Assembly: GCA_934527325.1 (NCBI GenBank)
Contig: CAKTAG010000046.1
Coordinates: 1 to 7,237, forward strand
Length of the DNA: 7,237 nt
From: an uncultured Candidatus Soleaferrea sp.
Lineage (GTDB): Bacteria > Bacillota > Clostridia > Oscillospirales > Ruminococcaceae
Direction of reading: 5' to 3'
Part shown: in pieces, positions 6,271 to 7,237 of the stretch
How positions within the stretch are numbered: position 1 is the first letter of the stretch
Layout: each line of letters opens with the position of its first letter
Made by a program: the position numbers and the translations under genes
Notes under the pieces: generated by a model
What the model saw: only the letters and a program-made list of their open reading frames with translations
Database searches by the model: none
What the model was told of the DNA's origin: nothing

Positions 6271-7237
6271 TTAATAAACATTTTTTATATCTATGTCGTT
6301 ACTCAAAAATCTCAATACAGATGCTTTTATTTTTTCGATTACTTCTCCTTCTTGTTTAAGTATATTTACTATACATTCTTCAACTGATTTTGGAATATCG
6401 CTATCTTTTTTATCTGAATTTGCATATGCAATAGCTTCGGCTAAAAACTCAGATGGGTTTGTGTTAGCATATTTACTTAAATTATCTTCAATGAATTTTT
6501 GTCTGCCAACTATGTCAAAAGGTGCATGTATTTTATTTAATACATCCTCTTCTATTATTTTTGATACTTCTGTATTACCAGAAAAATACATGATGCTCAA
6601 TTTTTCCATATCTTTTTTGCTAATAATAGGCGAGTTTAAATATTTAAATATTTCTTTACATGTTTTTAATTCTAGCGCATGTCCCATTTCATGGTTAATT
6701 GTGTATTCTATAAGTTTTTTTCGTTCGTTTAATATGTTTATATCTGTTGTTTCGCAAAATAGTTTTGGATCTAAAACCATTTTATCTTCTAAAGGTTTAA
6801 ATTCACCTACAGCATTTTTATCACTTTTTATTTCACTAATTTCAAATCCAGAAAATAGTAAACCGGTAGAGCAATTTATACATTTATTTGTTAAATAAAA
6901 ATATTTTTGGTAAAATTTAAGTATTGTCGATATTATGTGATCGTAATATATAGAAGGTATAGTGGTATTTTTTGTTTTGTCTATAATTGAAACGTTAGTT
7001 ATTCCTAATAATGATAATTTGTTTATAAAATCGTAATCTTGTTGGTTGTATTTTGTTGTGTCATCGTTAAGTTTTTCTGGTTTTATATCAGGAACTATAA
7101 CTTTTCCTGATATATTAGTATATATATCGAATATTTTTTTTTCAGGGTATTTTGTTTGTAAATTATCATGTATCCATTGGTATTGATCGAATGATTCTAA
7201 ATTAATATTTTTAACTCTAAATAATGTTATTTTAGAG
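6271..7237 (-). CDS. zinc metallopeptidase-like protein (HEMGH), 5' end beyond the right edge
   Basis: The minus-strand frame is open without a stop from 7236 to the TAA at 6271-6273, giving 321 visible codons. The ATG at 6780 is not the start: 152 in-frame codons precede it, none of them ATG, GTG or TTG, so the true start lies outside the window. The first half is not recognised; it contains a CINC pair (about 6871-6882). Next comes a segment reading NAVGEF...VLDPKLF, then the zinc motif HEMGH (6679-6693) in a helix. About 80 residues later comes NPSEFLAEAIAY (near 6424-6459), whose Glu residues are candidates for the third zinc ligand. HExxH followed by an EF-x-AEA helix occurs in anthrax lethal factor-like peptidases and in metallopeptidase domains of phage head-associated proteins. 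The catalytic Glu is present. No signal peptide can be judged. Substrate is unknown; a phage, toxin or accessory protein is possible. Confidence 0.7.
   Translation of the reverse strand, partial: SKITLFRVKNINLESFDQYQWIHDNLQTKYPEKKIFDIYTNISGKVIVPDIKPEKLNDDTTKYNQQDYDFINKLSLLGITNVSIIDKTKNTTIPSIYYDHIISTILKFYQKYFYLTNKCINCSTGLLFSGFEISEIKSDKNAVGEFKPLEDKMVLDPKLFCETTDINILNERKKLIEYTINHEMGHALELKTCKEIFKYLNSPIISKKDMEKLSIMYFSGNTEVSKIIEEDVLNKIHAPFDIVGRQKFIEDNLSKYANTNPSEFLAEAIAYANSDKKDSDIPKSVEECIVNILKQEGEVIEKIKASVLRFLSNDIDIKNVY

Noticed and set aside
6778..6780. ATG at 6780 as the start of the metallopeptidase gene
   Set aside because: The same frame stays open for 152 more codons to the window edge, no ribosome binding site precedes the ATG, and the adjacent upstream residues look like a continuation of the same domain.
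6293..6898. A 201-residue plus-strand frame opposite the metallopeptidase gene
   Set aside because: It lacks any recognisable motif, is rich in Ser, Phe and Leu as expected from an antisense frame, and overlaps a minus-strand frame carrying HEMGH and EFLAEA.
1..7237. CRISPR arrays, tRNA or rRNA genes, and transposases
   Set aside because: I saw no regularly spaced direct repeats, no cloverleaf-like sequences and no transposase-type motifs on either strand by reading.

Overview
This is an AT-rich window. Its gene content (Rex redox repressor, bifunctional AdhE, group B-type [FeFe] hydrogenase) and its strong purine-rich ribosome binding sites suggest a strictly anaerobic, fermentative member of the Clostridia (Bacillota). 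I cannot assign a genus from the sequence alone.

Layout: (1) Positions 1-260 (+) hold the 3' end of an unrecognised gene that enters from the left edge, followed by an AT-rich terminator-like hairpin. (2) Positions 261-473 form a regulatory gap with a 33-bp perfect inverted repeat, a weak Rex-box-like element and an extended -10 promoter ahead of rex. (3) rex (474-1082) and adhE (1105-3756) lie 22 nt apart on the + strand and look like one operon. (4) After a 93-nt gap with its own candidate promoter, a hydrogenase locus (3850-5278, +) appears as two ORFs overlapping by 8 nt. Together they match one ancestral [FeFe] hydrogenase, with N-terminal ferredoxin clusters in the first ORF and one ferredoxin motif plus the H-cluster domain in the second. 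The break sits exactly at a cluster-ligand Cys and fits a 5-nt deletion. (5) A strong 20-bp bidirectional terminator (5297-5339) closes the + strand block. (6) Two minus-strand genes follow: a small membrane protein with a bacterial PH domain (5491-5949), and a zinc metallopeptidase-like gene (6271 to the right edge) that is cut by the window. An imperfect hairpin and promoter elements lie between them.

How the genes fit together: Rex senses NADH/NAD+ and typically represses NADH-consuming fermentation genes. AdhE reoxidises NADH by reducing acetyl-CoA to ethanol, and [FeFe] hydrogenases dispose of electrons as H2 or sense H2. The + strand block is therefore a redox-balancing neighbourhood. 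The most notable point is the split hydrogenase: either a recent inactivating deletion (or sequence error), or a two-polypeptide enzyme made by coupled translation. I saw no CRISPR array, tRNA, rRNA, transposase or clear novel defence system.
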